Source: Variovorax saccharolyticus (GTDB lineage Bacteria; Pseudomonadota; Gammaproteobacteria; Burkholderiales; Burkholderiaceae_C). From it: a stretch of 64,000 bases of DNA. Both the position numbers and the translations under genes were made by a program. The notes under the pieces are model-generated. The model was not told the DNA's origin. It searched no databases and was given only the letters and a program-made list of their open reading frames with translations. How positions within the stretch are numbered: position 1 is the first letter of the stretch; every line of letters starts with the position of its first letter. The stretch is from assembly GCF_030316765.1 (NCBI RefSeq), contig NZ_JASZYT010000002.1, forward strand, positions 310,001-374,000. The letters run 5' to 3'. Below are positions 7,903-16,993 of this stretch, piece by piece.

Positions 7903-9237
7903 TCAAGCCGTCATCAGATCGTCGAGCAGGCGGTAGTCCGGCAGCGTGGTGTCGATCGCGCGGCCGGCGCGCAGCACGGTGCGGTCGAACTGCGTGCGCG
8001 AGAGCATCTCCGAATAGCTGCGGGCCTTGAGCACCAGCAGGTCGGCGCTCGAGCCGGCCCTGAGCAGGCCGCGGTCGATGCCCATGATCGCGGCCGGCGT
8101 CTCGGTCGCGGCGCGGATCCAGTCGCCCAGCGGATGGTCCAGGTGCAGGATCTTCACCGCCTGGGTGAAGGTGTCCAGCATGTCGTGGTCGCCGTAGGCG
8201 TGGAACGGGTCGCGGCAGTTGTCGCCCGCCACCGCCACCCGCAGGCCGCGCGCCTTCATCTCGTGCAGCACGGTCACGCCGCGCCAGCGCGGCGTTCGCG
8301 CCTCGGCGCTGCGGTCCTGCAGGTACATGTTGACGGTCGGCAGGCTCACGATGTCGATGCCGGCATCGCGGCAGGCGGCGATCGTCTCTTCGATGAACTC
8401 GTCGCTCTGCAGCGCCAGCGAGGTCACATGTCCGCACAGGATGCGGCCCTGGAAGCGCAGGGCCTGCGCGGTGCGCGCGACGCGGATCAGCGCGCGCGAG
8501 CGCGGGTCGGTCGATTCGTCCACATGCAGGTCGAGATCGAGCCCGCGCTCGGCGGCCAGCGTGAAGACCCGCACCAGCGCTTCGTCGAGATCGGGCGGCA
8601 TCGGCTCGGCCGGATACCTGGCGGAGCGTGTCACGCAGCCCAGCTTGCCGCCGCTCTCGGCGACGATGTCGGCCAGCCGGCGGCCCTCGTCGCCGAGGAA
8701 GACGTCGAGCGGCGCGATCGAGGACACCTGCAGCTCGATGCGCCCGGCCCAGCGTTCGCGCAGCTCGCTCAGCACCGGGAACGAGATCGAGGCCTGCGGC
8801 GCCAGCGAGTCCAGGTGCGTGCTGATCGCGACCACGCCCTTGGCGTAGGCGGTGGCAAGGCCGAACTCCATGCGCCGGCGCACGTCCTCGGCGCTCCAGT
8901 TCGCCTGCCGGTCGCGCATCGTCGCCATCGAGGCGCCCGCGCCGTCGCCGGTCGGGTTGGCTTGGCGCGGCCAGATGTGGCCCTTGTCGAGGTGCGTGTG
9001 GCAGTCGACCATGCCGGGCAGCACCATCGAAGCGTCCAGGTCGGGGCCGAGTTCGGCGGGGAGCACGCCCGCCGCCTCGATGGCCGCGATGCGGCCGTGG
9101 TCGACCATCAGGTCGATGGCGCAGAGTTCGTCATCGGCGAACTGCGGCGTTGCGGCCTGCACCAGGCAGCGGGGCGCGCGCAGGTTGCGCAGGGCGTAGC
9201 GTTCGCCGGCGGGCGGCTGAAAGAAGGAGTGGGTCAT
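7903..9237 (-). CDS. Cytosine-deaminase-like amidohydrolase
   Basis: About 444 residues. TIM-barrel metal-dependent hydrolase of the CodA type: HTHLDKGH (HxH metal ligands plus the downstream Lys-Gly-His), DLHVDES, CGHVTSL and AGDNCRDPFHAYG follow in the family order. An N-terminal and C-terminal beta-sandwich frames the barrel (GMVDCHTHLD; GSSADLLVL). CodA members deaminate cytosine, creatinine, isoguanine or related N-heterocycles, so the exact substrate is open. I start at the ATG at 9237 (MTHSFFQPP); a GTG at 9291 is in frame but gives an implausible extension. The site has no clear Shine-Dalgarno. It lies 70 bp downstream of the CoA-transferase on the same strand; co-transcription is possible. 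Confidence 0.8.
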   Translation of the reverse strand: MTHSFFQPPAGERYALRNLRAPRCLVQAATPQFADDELCAIDLMVDHGRIAAIEAAGVLPAELGPDLDASMVLPGMVDCHTHLDKGHIWPRQANPTGDGAGASMATMRDRQANWSAEDVRRRMEFGLATAYAKGVVAISTHLDSLAPQASISFPVLSELRERWAGRIELQVSSIAPLDVFLGDEGRRLADIVAESGGKLGCVTRSARYPAEPMPPDLDEALVRVFTLAAERGLDLDLHVDESTDPRSRALIRVARTAQALRFQGRILCGHVTSLALQSDEFIEETIAACRDAGIDIVSLPTVNMYLQDRSAEARTPRWRGVTVLHEMKARGLRVAVAGDNCRDPFHAYGDHDMLDTFTQAVKILHLDHPLGDWIRAATETPAAIMGIDRGLLRAGSSADLLVLKARSYSEMLSRTQFDRTVLRAGRAIDTTLPDYRLLDDLMTA

Positions 9238-9307
9238 CGCAGGAGAAGAAGGGCGGTCGCCCCATCGCTTGCATGAACCATGCCGCGGCACAGGGGCCGC
9301 GACGGCG

Positions 9308-10603
9308 TCAGAGCAGCCTCGAGCGCTTCGCCTGTTCGGTCAGCTCGCCACGGAAGTCCGGATGCGCGATGGCGATCAGTTCCTGCGCCCGCTGCTTGGC
9401 CGACTTGCCGCGCAGCTGGGCGACGCCGTATTCGGTCACCACGTAGTTGATGTCGTTCTTGCTCGTGCTCACATGCGTGCCGGGGGACAGCGACGGAACG
9501 ATGCGCGACAAGGTGTCGCCCTTGGCGGTCGAGGGCAGCACGATAAAGGCCTTGCCGCCGCGCGAGCGGTTGGCGGCACGCACGAAGTCGGACTGCCCGC
9601 CGGTGCCGGAGAAGGGTGCGTGGCCCAGGCTTTCGGAGCCGCATTGGCCGAGCAGGTCGATCTGCAGCGTGGCGTTGATCGCGATCAGGTTGTCGTTCTG
9701 GCCGGCCAGCGCCGGCGTGTTGGTGAAGTCGACCGGATGGATCTCCACCGACGGATTGCGGTCCATGAAGCGGTAGAGCTTGTTCGATCCGAGCGCGAAG
9801 GTGGCGACGGTCTTGCCCGGCAGGTAGTTCTTGCGCCGATTGGTCACCACGCCGGCCTCGATCAGCGTCAGGATGCCGTCGCCCAGCATCTCGGTGTGGA
9901 TGCCGAGGTCGCGTTTGTCGGTGAGCTGCATGACCACGGCGTCGGGGATGCCGCCGTAGCCGATCTGCAGGGTCGAGCCGTCCTCGATCAGGTCGGCGAC
10001 ATGCTTGCCGATGGCCTGCTGCACCGGGCCGATCTTCGGCAGGCCGACCTCCAGCACCGGGTCGCTGCTTTCGACCAGGGCCGCGACCTGCGAGATGTGG
10101 ACATGGCAGTTGCCATTGGCGAACGGCACGTTCGGATTGACTTCGAGCACCACCGCGCGGGCCCGCGCCACGGCCGCCATGGTGTAGTCGGCGCCGAGGC
10201 TGAGCGCGAAGTAGCCGTGGGCATCCATCGGCGAGGCCATGCTGAACACCACGTCGGCCGGGATCTGGCCGCGCTCGATCTGCGCCGGGATCTCGGAGAA
10301 GTAGTTCGGGATGAAGTCGATCCAGCCCTCCTGGCCGCCGGCGCGGGTCGCGCCGCCGAAGAACAGGGCGACATGGCGCACATGCTGCGTGGTCTCGGGA
10401 TCGATGTAGGCGTACTTGCGCATCGCCAGGATCTGCGACACCTTCACGTCGCGGAAGTCGCGCCGCTGCTCGGACAGCGCCGTGAGCAGCGAGGGCGGCT
10501 CGCCGACCCCGGTCGGCACGATGATCAGGTCGCCGTCGCGCACCTGGCGCACGGCCTCGGCGGCCGGCTGCAGCTTCTGTTGGTAGAGGTCATGGAAGGT
10601 CAT
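9308..10603 (-). CDS. Acetyl-CoA hydrolase / 4-hydroxybutyrate-type CoA-transferase
   Basis: 431 residues, normal for the class I CoA-transferase group that includes 4-hydroxybutyrate and acetate CoA-transferases. The catalytic Glu sits in GIHTEMLGDG, preceded by QIGYGGIPDAV; the C-terminal domain carries GGQSDFVRAA and VTEYGVAQLRGKS. The reaction moves CoA between short carboxylates through a glutamyl-CoA thioester. With gabD 3-5 kb away, a 4-hydroxybutyrate or succinate role is imaginable but not shown. Cytosolic. It is separated from the upstream PaaK-like gene by a 154-bp gap holding a repeat, so it is probably a separate transcript. Confidence 0.85.
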   Translation of the reverse strand: MTFHDLYQQKLQPAAEAVRQVRDGDLIIVPTGVGEPPSLLTALSEQRRDFRDVKVSQILAMRKYAYIDPETTQHVRHVALFFGGATRAGGQEGWIDFIPNYFSEIPAQIERGQIPADVVFSMASPMDAHGYFALSLGADYTMAAVARARAVVLEVNPNVPFANGNCHVHISQVAALVESSDPVLEVGLPKIGPVQQAIGKHVADLIEDGSTLQIGYGGIPDAVVMQLTDKRDLGIHTEMLGDGILTLIEAGVVTNRRKNYLPGKTVATFALGSNKLYRFMDRNPSVEIHPVDFTNTPALAGQNDNLIAINATLQIDLLGQCGSESLGHAPFSGTGGQSDFVRAANRSRGGKAFIVLPSTAKGDTLSRIVPSLSPGTHVSTSKNDINYVVTEYGVAQLRGKSAKQRAQELIAIAHPDFRGELTEQAKRSRLL

Positions 10604-10681
10604 CTCTAAAGCTCCTGTTCGCGGTCGTCATCTTCCATCTTATCGACGCATGAAGCCGGCACAGCTCAATGCCCAGGGATA

Positions 10682-10750
10682 CCGCGGAACCGGCTTTGCC
10701 GGGCCGCTGGTATCGCCCCCCTCGAGGGGGAGGCGCCGCAGGCGCTTCGG
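10682..10750. repeat. GC-rich intergenic repeat, single arm
   Basis: CCGCGGAACCGGCTTTGCC at 10682 repeats the core found at 3811, at 3689 in reverse, and at 22384. It is followed by the self-complementary block CCCCCCTCGAGGGGG and a GGCGCCGCAGGCGC run. It lies in the 154-bp gap between two minus-strand genes, so a terminator for the ligase/ABC operon is plausible. Confidence 0.6.
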
Positions 10751-10757
10751 GGGGTGT

Positions 10758-12005
10758 TCACCTGTAGCTTCGTGCATCCTCGATCACCTTGCCATCGTTC
10801 GGCAGGCTGCCGGGCGCCACCAGCTCGACCGTGCCGCGCAGCTTGGTGACATCGCGGATCGCCTCGGCGACGCGCTCGGCCAGGCCTTGCGGCGCCGTGC
10901 TGCATTCGAGCCTGAGGGTCATGCGGTCGTCGGCCATCTCGCCCTCGACCACCAGCCGCGCGCGCTGCACTTCGGGAAAGCGGCGCGCGATCTCGGCCAC
11001 CTGGCCGGGATGGACGAACATGCCGCGCACCTTGGTGGTCTGGTCGGCGCGGCCGAGCCAGCCCCGGATGCGTGTGTTGCTGCGCCCGGTCGGGCAACGC
11101 CCGGGCAGCACGGCGGAAAGATCGCCGGTGCCGAAGCGCACCAGCGGATAGTCGGGGTTGAGGGTGGTGACGACGATCTCGCCGACCTCGCCCTCGGGCA
11201 CCGGATCGCCGGTGCCGGGGCGCACGATCTCGACGATCACGCCCTCGTCGAGCACCAGGCCCTCGCGGGCGCTGGTCTCGTAGGCGATCAGGCCGAGGTC
11301 GGCGGTCGCGTAGCACTGCATGCCGGTCACGCCGCGCTCGGCGACCCAGTCGCGCAGGCTCGGCGGGAAGGCCTCGCCCGACACCAGCGCCTTGCTCAGG
11401 AAGCCGAGGTCGATCTTCTTCTCGGCCGCCTTCTCGATCAGGATCTTGAGGAAGCTCGGCGTGCCGGCGTAGCCCGCCGGCCGCAGCTCGGCGATCGCTT
11501 CCACCTGCTGCTCGGTCTGCCCGGTGCCGCCCGCGAACACGGTGCAGCCCAGCGCCCGCGCGCCGTTCTCCATGATCGAGCCGGCCGGCGTCATGTGGTA
11601 GCTGAAGCTGTTGTGAACCAGTTCGCCGCGGCGAAAACCCGCCGCGTACAGCGCCCGCGCGGTGCGCCAGTAGTCGGTGGCCTCGCCCTCGGGCTCGTAG
11701 ATGGTGCCCGGGCTCGCGAACACGCGCGGCATGCGCGTGCCGAAGCGGATCGCCGAGAAGCCGCCGAAGGGGTCGCTCGCGCGGCGTTCCTTCTGCAGCG
11801 CGAGCAGGTCTGACTTGCGCGTCACCGGCAGTTTCGCGAGCGCCTCGCGGCTGCCCACTTCGGCCGGCTTGACGCCGTCGAGGATCTTCGAGAAGGCCGC
11901 GGTCGCGGACTGGGCCTGCAGGATCTGCCTGGGCAGCGCCGCCAGCAGGTCGCGCTCGCGCTCGGCCGGGTCGCGCACCTCGAGCGCATCGTAGAAATCC
12001 GTCAT
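10758..12005 (-). CDS. Phenylacetate-CoA ligase-like AMP-forming ligase
   Basis: 415 residues, PaaK size. The family Ser/Gly/Thr loop appears as FAGGTGQTEQ, the adenylate motif as YATADLGLIAYE, and the C-terminal AMP-binding_C domain includes GRADQTTKVRGMFV. It would activate an aromatic or small carboxylate to its acyl-CoA. It is the last gene of a seven-gene operon; its ATG overlaps the stop of the LivF-type ATPase in ATGA. Being carried together with a transporter and a second, unrelated acyl-CoA ligase suggests that an imported acid is activated on entry. No paa ring-cleavage genes are nearby, so phenylacetate itself is not assured. Cytosolic. Confidence 0.85.
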   Translation of the reverse strand: MTDFYDALEVRDPAERERDLLAALPRQILQAQSATAAFSKILDGVKPAEVGSREALAKLPVTRKSDLLALQKERRASDPFGGFSAIRFGTRMPRVFASPGTIYEPEGEATDYWRTARALYAAGFRRGELVHNSFSYHMTPAGSIMENGARALGCTVFAGGTGQTEQQVEAIAELRPAGYAGTPSFLKILIEKAAEKKIDLGFLSKALVSGEAFPPSLRDWVAERGVTGMQCYATADLGLIAYETSAREGLVLDEGVIVEIVRPGTGDPVPEGEVGEIVVTTLNPDYPLVRFGTGDLSAVLPGRCPTGRSNTRIRGWLGRADQTTKVRGMFVHPGQVAEIARRFPEVQRARLVVEGEMADDRMTLRLECSTAPQGLAERVAEAIRDVTKLRGTVELVAPGSLPNDGKVIEDARSYR

Positions 12006-12814
12006 GCCAACCACCGCTTTCTGCGCTTGTAGCTCTTCACGTCGCGGAAGCTCTTGCGGTCCGCGCCGCCGACGCCGAGGTAGAACTCCTTGACGTCCTC
12101 GTTCTCGCGCAGGCTCTTCGCCTCGCCGTCCATCACGATGCGGCCGTTCTCGAGGATGTAGCCGTAGTCGGCATAGCGCAGCGCCATGTTGGTGTTCTGC
12201 TCGGCGAGCAGGAAGGTCACGCCTTCCTTCTCGTTGAGATCTTTCACGATGCTGAACACTTCCTCGACGATCTGCGGCGCCAGCCCCATCGAGGGCTCGT
12301 CGAGCAGCACCATGTTCGGACTGGCCATGAGCGCGCGGCCGATGGCGCACATCTGCTGCTCGCCGCCCGAGGTGTAGGCGGCCTGCGAGCTGCGCCGCTG
12401 CTTCAGCCGCGGGAAGTAGGCGTAGACCTTCTCCAGCGTCTGGGCGACCGCGGCCTTGCCGTCGGTGCGCGTGTAGGCGCCGGTCATGAGGTTGTCCTCG
12501 ATCGACAGGTGGGCGAAGCAGTGGCGGCCTTCCATCACCTGGATCAGGCCGCGCCGCACCAGCTCGGCCGGCGACAGCGCCTCGATGCGTTCGCCGCGCA
12601 GCTCGATCGTGCCCTTGGTGACCGCGCCGCGCTCGCCTGCCAGCAGGTTCGACACCGCGCGCAGCGTGGTCGTCTTGCCCGCGCCGTTGCCGCCCAGCAG
12701 CGCCACGATGCCGCCTTCGGGCACGGTCAGCGAGACGCCCTTGAGCACCAGGATCACATGGTTGTAGATGACCTCGATGCCCTTGACGTCGAGCAGGATC
12801 TTGCGTTCGCTCAT
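12002..12814 (-). CDS. Branched-chain-type ABC transporter ATPase (LivF-like)
   Basis: 270 residues. Walker A GGNGAGKTT at about 41-49, Q-loop region, signature TSGGEQQM, Walker B MVLLDEPSMGLAP and the switch His in the LLAEQNTNMAL segment (family LivF has Gln-Asn here). The N-terminal MSERKILLDVKG copies the start of the other ATPase of this operon, a sign of shared ancestry. It energises import through the LivH/LivM permeases. It starts 12 bp after the receptor stop and ends overlapping the PaaK-like start. The C-terminus (KSFRDVKSYKRRKRW) is Lys/Arg-rich, as in the second LivF-like protein at 62659, a trait of aromatic-acid-type Liv clusters by my inference. Confidence 0.9.
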   Translation of the reverse strand: MSERKILLDVKGIEVIYNHVILVLKGVSLTVPEGGIVALLGGNGAGKTTTLRAVSNLLAGERGAVTKGTIELRGERIEALSPAELVRRGLIQVMEGRHCFAHLSIEDNLMTGAYTRTDGKAAVAQTLEKVYAYFPRLKQRRSSQAAYTSGGEQQMCAIGRALMASPNMVLLDEPSMGLAPQIVEEVFSIVKDLNEKEGVTFLLAEQNTNMALRYADYGYILENGRIVMDGEAKSLRENEDVKEFYLGVGGADRKSFRDVKSYKRRKRWLA

Positions 12815-12826
12815 GGGCGGAAATCG

Positions 12827-14155
12827 TCAGGAACTGCAGTCGGCGGCGTCGCGCCGGTTCAGCTTCTTCTCGGCCGCGTACTTCTCGCCCGCGACCTTGA
12901 CCATCGGCTTGATGATCTGCTCGTCGGCCTCGTACCACTCCGGCGCGATGTTCCACTTGCTGCCGTCCCAGGTCTCGATGCGGGCCCAGGTCGAGCCCAT
13001 GTGGTCCTGGCAGGAGGTGCTGATCGGCCGCATCACGCCCGAGAAGCCCAGCGCATCGAGCTTCTTCTGGTCGAGCGCGAGGTTCTCGAGGCCCCAGCGC
13101 ACCTGCTCGCCGGTCATGACCTTGCCCTTGCCGAAGCGCTCCTGCGCCCGCTTGACCGCCTCGATGCCGAGCATCTGGATGATCACGCCGCGCGTGTAGA
13201 GCACCGAGCCGATCTCGTCCTTCGGGCCCGTGCCCTGGCCCTTGTCGTGCACGTTCTTGATGATCTCCTGCATCACCTTCGGCTGCGTGCCTGCGCTGTT
13301 GAGCGCCAGCGCGTTGTAGCCCTTGGCGTTCGCGCCCACGTCCTTGACGTCGGGTTCGGCACCGGCCCACCAGACGCCGTACATCTTCTCGCGCGGGTAG
13401 CCGGTGGCGACCGCTTCCTTGAGCGCGGTCGAGTTCATCACGCCCCAGCCCCACAGCAGCACGTAGTCGGGCCGCTGCTGGCGCACCTGCAGCCAGGCCG
13501 ACTTCTGCTCGATGCCGGGTGCCGCCACCGGGATCAGCGAGAGCTCGAAGCCGTTCATCTTGGCGCGCTCCTGCAGCAGCGGGATCGGCTCCTTGCCGAA
13601 CGGCGAGTCGTGGTAGACCAGCGCGATCTTCTTGCCCTTGAGCTTGTCGGCGCCGCCTTCCTTCTTCGCGATGTGCTGGATCAGGATGTCGGCCGCGGTC
13701 CAGTAGCTGCCCATCAGCGGGAAGTTCCACTTGAACACGTTGCCGTCCTGCGAGGCCGACAGGCCATAGCCGAGCGTGATCAGCGGGATCTTGTCGGTGG
13801 GCGCCTTGTCGGTCAGCGCGAAGGTGATGCCGGTCGCCTGCGGGTCGATCAGGGTGGCGCCCTTGCCCTTCAGGCGCTCGTAGCATTCGACGCCCTTGTC
13901 GGTGGCGTAGCCGGTCTCGCATTCCTCGAAGGAGATCTTCACGCCGTTGATGCCGCCGGTGGCGTTGATGTACTTGATGTAGTCCTGCTTGCCGTTGGCC
14001 CAGGGGGTGCCGTTCGGCGCATAGGGGCCGGTGCGGTAGACCAGCAGCGGGAAGAACTGCTCCTTGGCCTGCGCCTGCGCGAGCGAGGGCGCGAACAGCG
14101 CGCCGAAGGTGGCGGCCGCGAGGGCGGCGGTGGCAGCGATCGATTTCAATGTCAT
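12827..14155 (-). CDS. Branched-chain-type ABC transporter substrate-binding protein
   Basis: 442 residues. A Sec signal peptide covers residues 1-29 (ends SLAQAQA). The mature part is a type I periplasmic binding protein (LivJ-like), with YRTGPYAPNG near the N-terminus and the family's PQATGITFAL segment. It captures the substrate in the periplasm for the LivHM permease. At this length it belongs to the larger group that binds aromatic acids, amides or other non-amino-acid ligands, though the ligand cannot be read from sequence. It is followed 12 bp later by livF and preceded by livM with a 40-bp gap, the widest spacing inside the operon, which could house a site raising receptor expression. 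Confidence 0.88.
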   Translation of the reverse strand: MTLKSIAATAALAAATFGALFAPSLAQAQAKEQFFPLLVYRTGPYAPNGTPWANGKQDYIKYINATGGINGVKISFEECETGYATDKGVECYERLKGKGATLIDPQATGITFALTDKAPTDKIPLITLGYGLSASQDGNVFKWNFPLMGSYWTAADILIQHIAKKEGGADKLKGKKIALVYHDSPFGKEPIPLLQERAKMNGFELSLIPVAAPGIEQKSAWLQVRQQRPDYVLLWGWGVMNSTALKEAVATGYPREKMYGVWWAGAEPDVKDVGANAKGYNALALNSAGTQPKVMQEIIKNVHDKGQGTGPKDEIGSVLYTRGVIIQMLGIEAVKRAQERFGKGKVMTGEQVRWGLENLALDQKKLDALGFSGVMRPISTSCQDHMGSTWARIETWDGSKWNIAPEWYEADEQIIKPMVKVAGEKYAAEKKLNRRDAADCSS

Positions 14156-14195
14156 GCCTGTCTCCTTGGGGTTGTTGCGAACGAAATTCGAGGGA

Positions 14196-15260
14196 TCAAT
14201 GCGGGAAGGGCCAGAGGCGCAGCTTCTCCTTGGCGGTCGACCACAGGCGCGCCAGGCCGTGCGGCTCGACGATCAGGAAGAACACGATCAGCGCGCCGAA
14301 GATCATGAATTCGAGGTGCGAGGCGAGCGCGGTCGAGATCGTGATGCCGAACCAGCCCGGCAGCTGGTTCAGCAGGATCGGCAGCAGCACGATGAAGGCG
14401 GCGCCGAAGAAGCTGCCCATGATCGAGCCGAGGCCGCCGATGATCACCATGAAGAGCAGCTGGAACGAGCGGTCGATGTTGAAGGCCGCCGGCTCCCAGG
14501 TGCCCAGGTGCACGAAGCCCCACAGCGCGCCGGCCACGCCGACGATGAAGGAGCTCACCGCGAAGGCGGTCAGCTTGGCGTACACCGGACGGATGCCGAT
14601 CACCGCGGCCGCCACGTCCATGTCGCGCATCGCCATCCATTCGCGGCCGATGGAGCTGCGCACCAGGTTCTTCGCCATCAGCGCGAACACGGCCAGCAGG
14701 CTCAGGCACAGCAGGTACTTCTGCACCGCGGTCTCGATCGGCAGCCCGAACAGGCTCAGGCTCGACACGCTGACCGAGCCGGACGAGGAGTTGTTGGTGA
14801 ACCAGTTGATGCGCAGGAAGGCCCAGTCGACGAAGAACTGCGCCGCCAGCGTCGCCACCGCGAGATAGAGCCCCTTGATGCGCAGGCTCGGAATGCCGAA
14901 CAGCACGCCGACCGCGGTCGAGCACAGCCCGCCCAGCAGCAGCGACAGCAGCAGCGGCATGCCGTCGATGCGGACGTGGAAGTTGTAGGCCGCATAGGCG
15001 CCGACTGCCATGAAGGCACCGGTGCCGAGCGAGATCTGGCCGCAATAGCCGACCAGGATGTTGAGGCCCAGCGCCGCCAGCGAAAGGATCAGGAAAGGGA
15101 TCAGGATCGCGCGGAACCAGTACTCGGGCGCGGTCAGCGGTACCACCGCGAAGGCGAAGGCCAGCAACACCAGCATCAGCACGCGGTCCTGCAGGATCGG
15201 GAAGATCTGCTGGTCGGCGCGGTAGCTGGACTTGAACTGGCCGTTTTCTCTGTAGAACAT
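14196..15260 (-). CDS. Branched-chain-type ABC permease (LivM-like)
   Basis: 354 residues, polytopic with about nine to ten hydrophobic spans starting near residue 28. The EAA-like coupling segment and the LivM signature GYCGQISLGTGAFMAVGAY (about residues 72-90) are present, as is the GGLGSIMGSFFGAAF segment near the C-terminus. It forms one half of the inner-membrane channel with the LivH-like protein encoded 16 bp upstream. A long charged N-terminal tail (residues 1-27) precedes the first span, as also seen in the LivM-like protein at 60436. Confidence 0.9.
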   Translation of the reverse strand: MFYRENGQFKSSYRADQQIFPILQDRVLMLVLLAFAFAVVPLTAPEYWFRAILIPFLILSLAALGLNILVGYCGQISLGTGAFMAVGAYAAYNFHVRIDGMPLLLSLLLGGLCSTAVGVLFGIPSLRIKGLYLAVATLAAQFFVDWAFLRINWFTNNSSSGSVSVSSLSLFGLPIETAVQKYLLCLSLLAVFALMAKNLVRSSIGREWMAMRDMDVAAAVIGIRPVYAKLTAFAVSSFIVGVAGALWGFVHLGTWEPAAFNIDRSFQLLFMVIIGGLGSIMGSFFGAAFIVLLPILLNQLPGWFGITISTALASHLEFMIFGALIVFFLIVEPHGLARLWSTAKEKLRLWPFPH

Positions 15261-15276
15261 GTCAGTGCCCGTCCGG

Positions 15277-16206
15277 TCAGACCCGGTCGATGATTTTTTC
15301 GCCGAACAGGCCTTGCGGGCGGACCAGCAGGAAGACCAGTGCCAGCACGTAGGCGAACCAGATCTCGATGCCGCCGCCCAGCATCGGGCCGAGGTAGATC
15401 TCCGACAGCTTCTCGCCGACGCCGATCAAGAGGCCGCCGATGATGGCGCCCGGGATCGAGGTCAGGCCGCCGAGGATCACCACCGGCAGCGCCTTCAGCG
15501 CCACCAGCGAGAGCGAGAACTGGACGCCGAGCTTGGAGCCCCAGATGATGCCGGCGACCAGCGCGGCGAAGCCCGCCACCGACCAGACGATGACCCAGAT
15601 GCGGTTGAGCGGAATGCCGATCGACTGCGCGGCCTGGTGGTCGTCGGCCACTGCGCGCAAGGCGCGGCCGGTGGAGGTCTTCTGGAAGAACAGCGCCAGC
15701 ACCACCACCAGCGCGGCCGCCACCAGCGCCGCGATCAGGTCCTCGCTGCTCAGCAGCAGGCCGCCCTGGAACACGTTCTCGAACACCATCATCGGCTCCT
15801 TGGGCATGCCGACGTCGATCTTGTAGATGTCGTTGCCGAACAGCGTCTGGCCCAGGCCGTCGAGGAAATAGGCGATGCCGAGCGTCGCCATCAGCAGCGT
15901 GATGCCTTCCTGGTTGACCAGCTTGGACAGCACCAGCCTTTCGATCAGCCAGGCCACCGCGATCATCACCGCCATCGCGGCGACAAAGGCCAGCAGGTTG
16001 GCCAGCACCAGGCTCTCGAAGCCGAACCAGCGCGGCAGCCATTCGGCAAAGCGCGCCATCGCGAGCGCCGCGAACAGCACCATCGCGCCCTGCGCGAAAT
16101 TGAAGACGCCCGAGGCCTTGTAGATCAGCACGAAGCCGATCGCGATCAGCGAATACAGCATGCCCACCATCAGGCCGCCGAACAGTGTTTCGAGGAAGAA
16201 TCCCAT
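15277..16206 (-). CDS. Branched-chain-type ABC permease (LivH-like)
   Basis: 309 residues and about eight membrane spans. LivH traits: GMLYSLIAIGFVLIYKAS and NFAQGAMVLFAA near the N-terminus, and the GGLTSIPGAIIGGLLIGV segment near residue 240. It pairs with LivM to make the translocation path. The start lies 1 nt beyond the stop of the LivG-like ATPase, and LivM follows 16 bp later, so translational coupling is likely. The order ligase-livG-livH-livM-receptor-livF-paaK is fixed on one strand. Confidence 0.9.
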   Translation of the reverse strand: MGFFLETLFGGLMVGMLYSLIAIGFVLIYKASGVFNFAQGAMVLFAALAMARFAEWLPRWFGFESLVLANLLAFVAAMAVMIAVAWLIERLVLSKLVNQEGITLLMATLGIAYFLDGLGQTLFGNDIYKIDVGMPKEPMMVFENVFQGGLLLSSEDLIAALVAAALVVVLALFFQKTSTGRALRAVADDHQAAQSIGIPLNRIWVIVWSVAGFAALVAGIIWGSKLGVQFSLSLVALKALPVVILGGLTSIPGAIIGGLLIGVGEKLSEIYLGPMLGGGIEIWFAYVLALVFLLVRPQGLFGEKIIDRV

Positions 16207-16207
16207 G

Positions 16208-16993
16208 TCAGTGTTCCACGCCCAGGTATGCCCGGATCACGTCTTCGTTGTTGCGAACCTCGTGCGGCGTGCCGTCGCCGATCTTCTTGCCGTAGTCGAG
16301 CACCACCACGCGGTCCGAGATGTCCATCACCACGCCCATGTCGTGCTCGATCAACACGATGGTGGTGCCGAACTCGTCGTTGACGTCGAGGATGAAGCGG
16401 CTCATGTCCTGCTTCTCCTCGACGTTCATGCCGGCCATCGGCTCGTCGAGCAGCAGCACCTTCGGCTCCATCGCCAGCGCGCGGCCGAGGTCGACCCGCT
16501 TCTGCAGGCCGTAGGGCAGGCGCCCGACGGGCGTCTTGCGGTGCAGCTGGATCTCGAGGAAGTCGATGATGCGCTCGACGAACTCGCGCTGCGCGATCTC
16601 CTCGCGCGCGGCCGGCCCCCAGTGCAGCGCCTGGGCCAGCAGGCCGCATTTCATCTTGAGGTTGCGCCCGGTCATGATGTTGTCGAGCACGCTCATGCCC
16701 TTGAACAGCGCCAGGTTCTGGAAGGTGCGCGCAATGCCCATCTCGGCCACCTGGCGCGAGTTCATGTGCTTGAAATGCTGTCCGCGGAAGGTGATCTCGC
16801 CCTGCTGCGGCTGGTAGACGCCATTGATGCAGTTGAGCATCGAGCTCTTGCCGGCGCCGTTGGGCCCGATGATCGCGCGCACCTCGTGCTCGCGGACGTT
16901 GAAGCTGATGTCGGTCAGCGCCTTCACGCCGCCGAAGCTCAAGGAGATGTTCTGCACGTCCAGGATGACGTCGCCGATTTTTCTTTCGCTCAT
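16208..16993 (-). CDS. Branched-chain-type ABC transporter ATPase (LivG-like)
   Basis: 261 residues. Walker A GPNGAGKSS, the LivG-specific RTFQNLALF segment, signature LPYGLQKRVDLGRAL (LSGGQ degenerate to LPYGLQ, normal in LivG), Walker B VLLLDEPMAGMN and the switch His in LIEHDMGVV. The C-terminal GTPHEVRNNEDVIRAYLG closes the family's typical tail. It starts MSERKIGDVILDVQN, almost the same opening as the LivF-like partner. Its ATG overlaps the stop of the acyl-CoA ligase (ATGA at 16990-16993), showing tight coupling of ligase and transporter. Confidence 0.9.
   Translation of the reverse strand: MSERKIGDVILDVQNISLSFGGVKALTDISFNVREHEVRAIIGPNGAGKSSMLNCINGVYQPQQGEITFRGQHFKHMNSRQVAEMGIARTFQNLALFKGMSVLDNIMTGRNLKMKCGLLAQALHWGPAAREEIAQREFVERIIDFLEIQLHRKTPVGRLPYGLQKRVDLGRALAMEPKVLLLDEPMAGMNVEEKQDMSRFILDVNDEFGTTIVLIEHDMGVVMDISDRVVVLDYGKKIGDGTPHEVRNNEDVIRAYLGVEH

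Noticed and set aside
10758..13922. Open frame of 1054 codons spanning paaK-like, livF and receptor genes
   Set aside because: Only the first part in frame (10758-12005) is the real gene; the rest is the GC-rich shadow of livF and the receptor, with Arg/Gly/Gln-rich non-protein composition.
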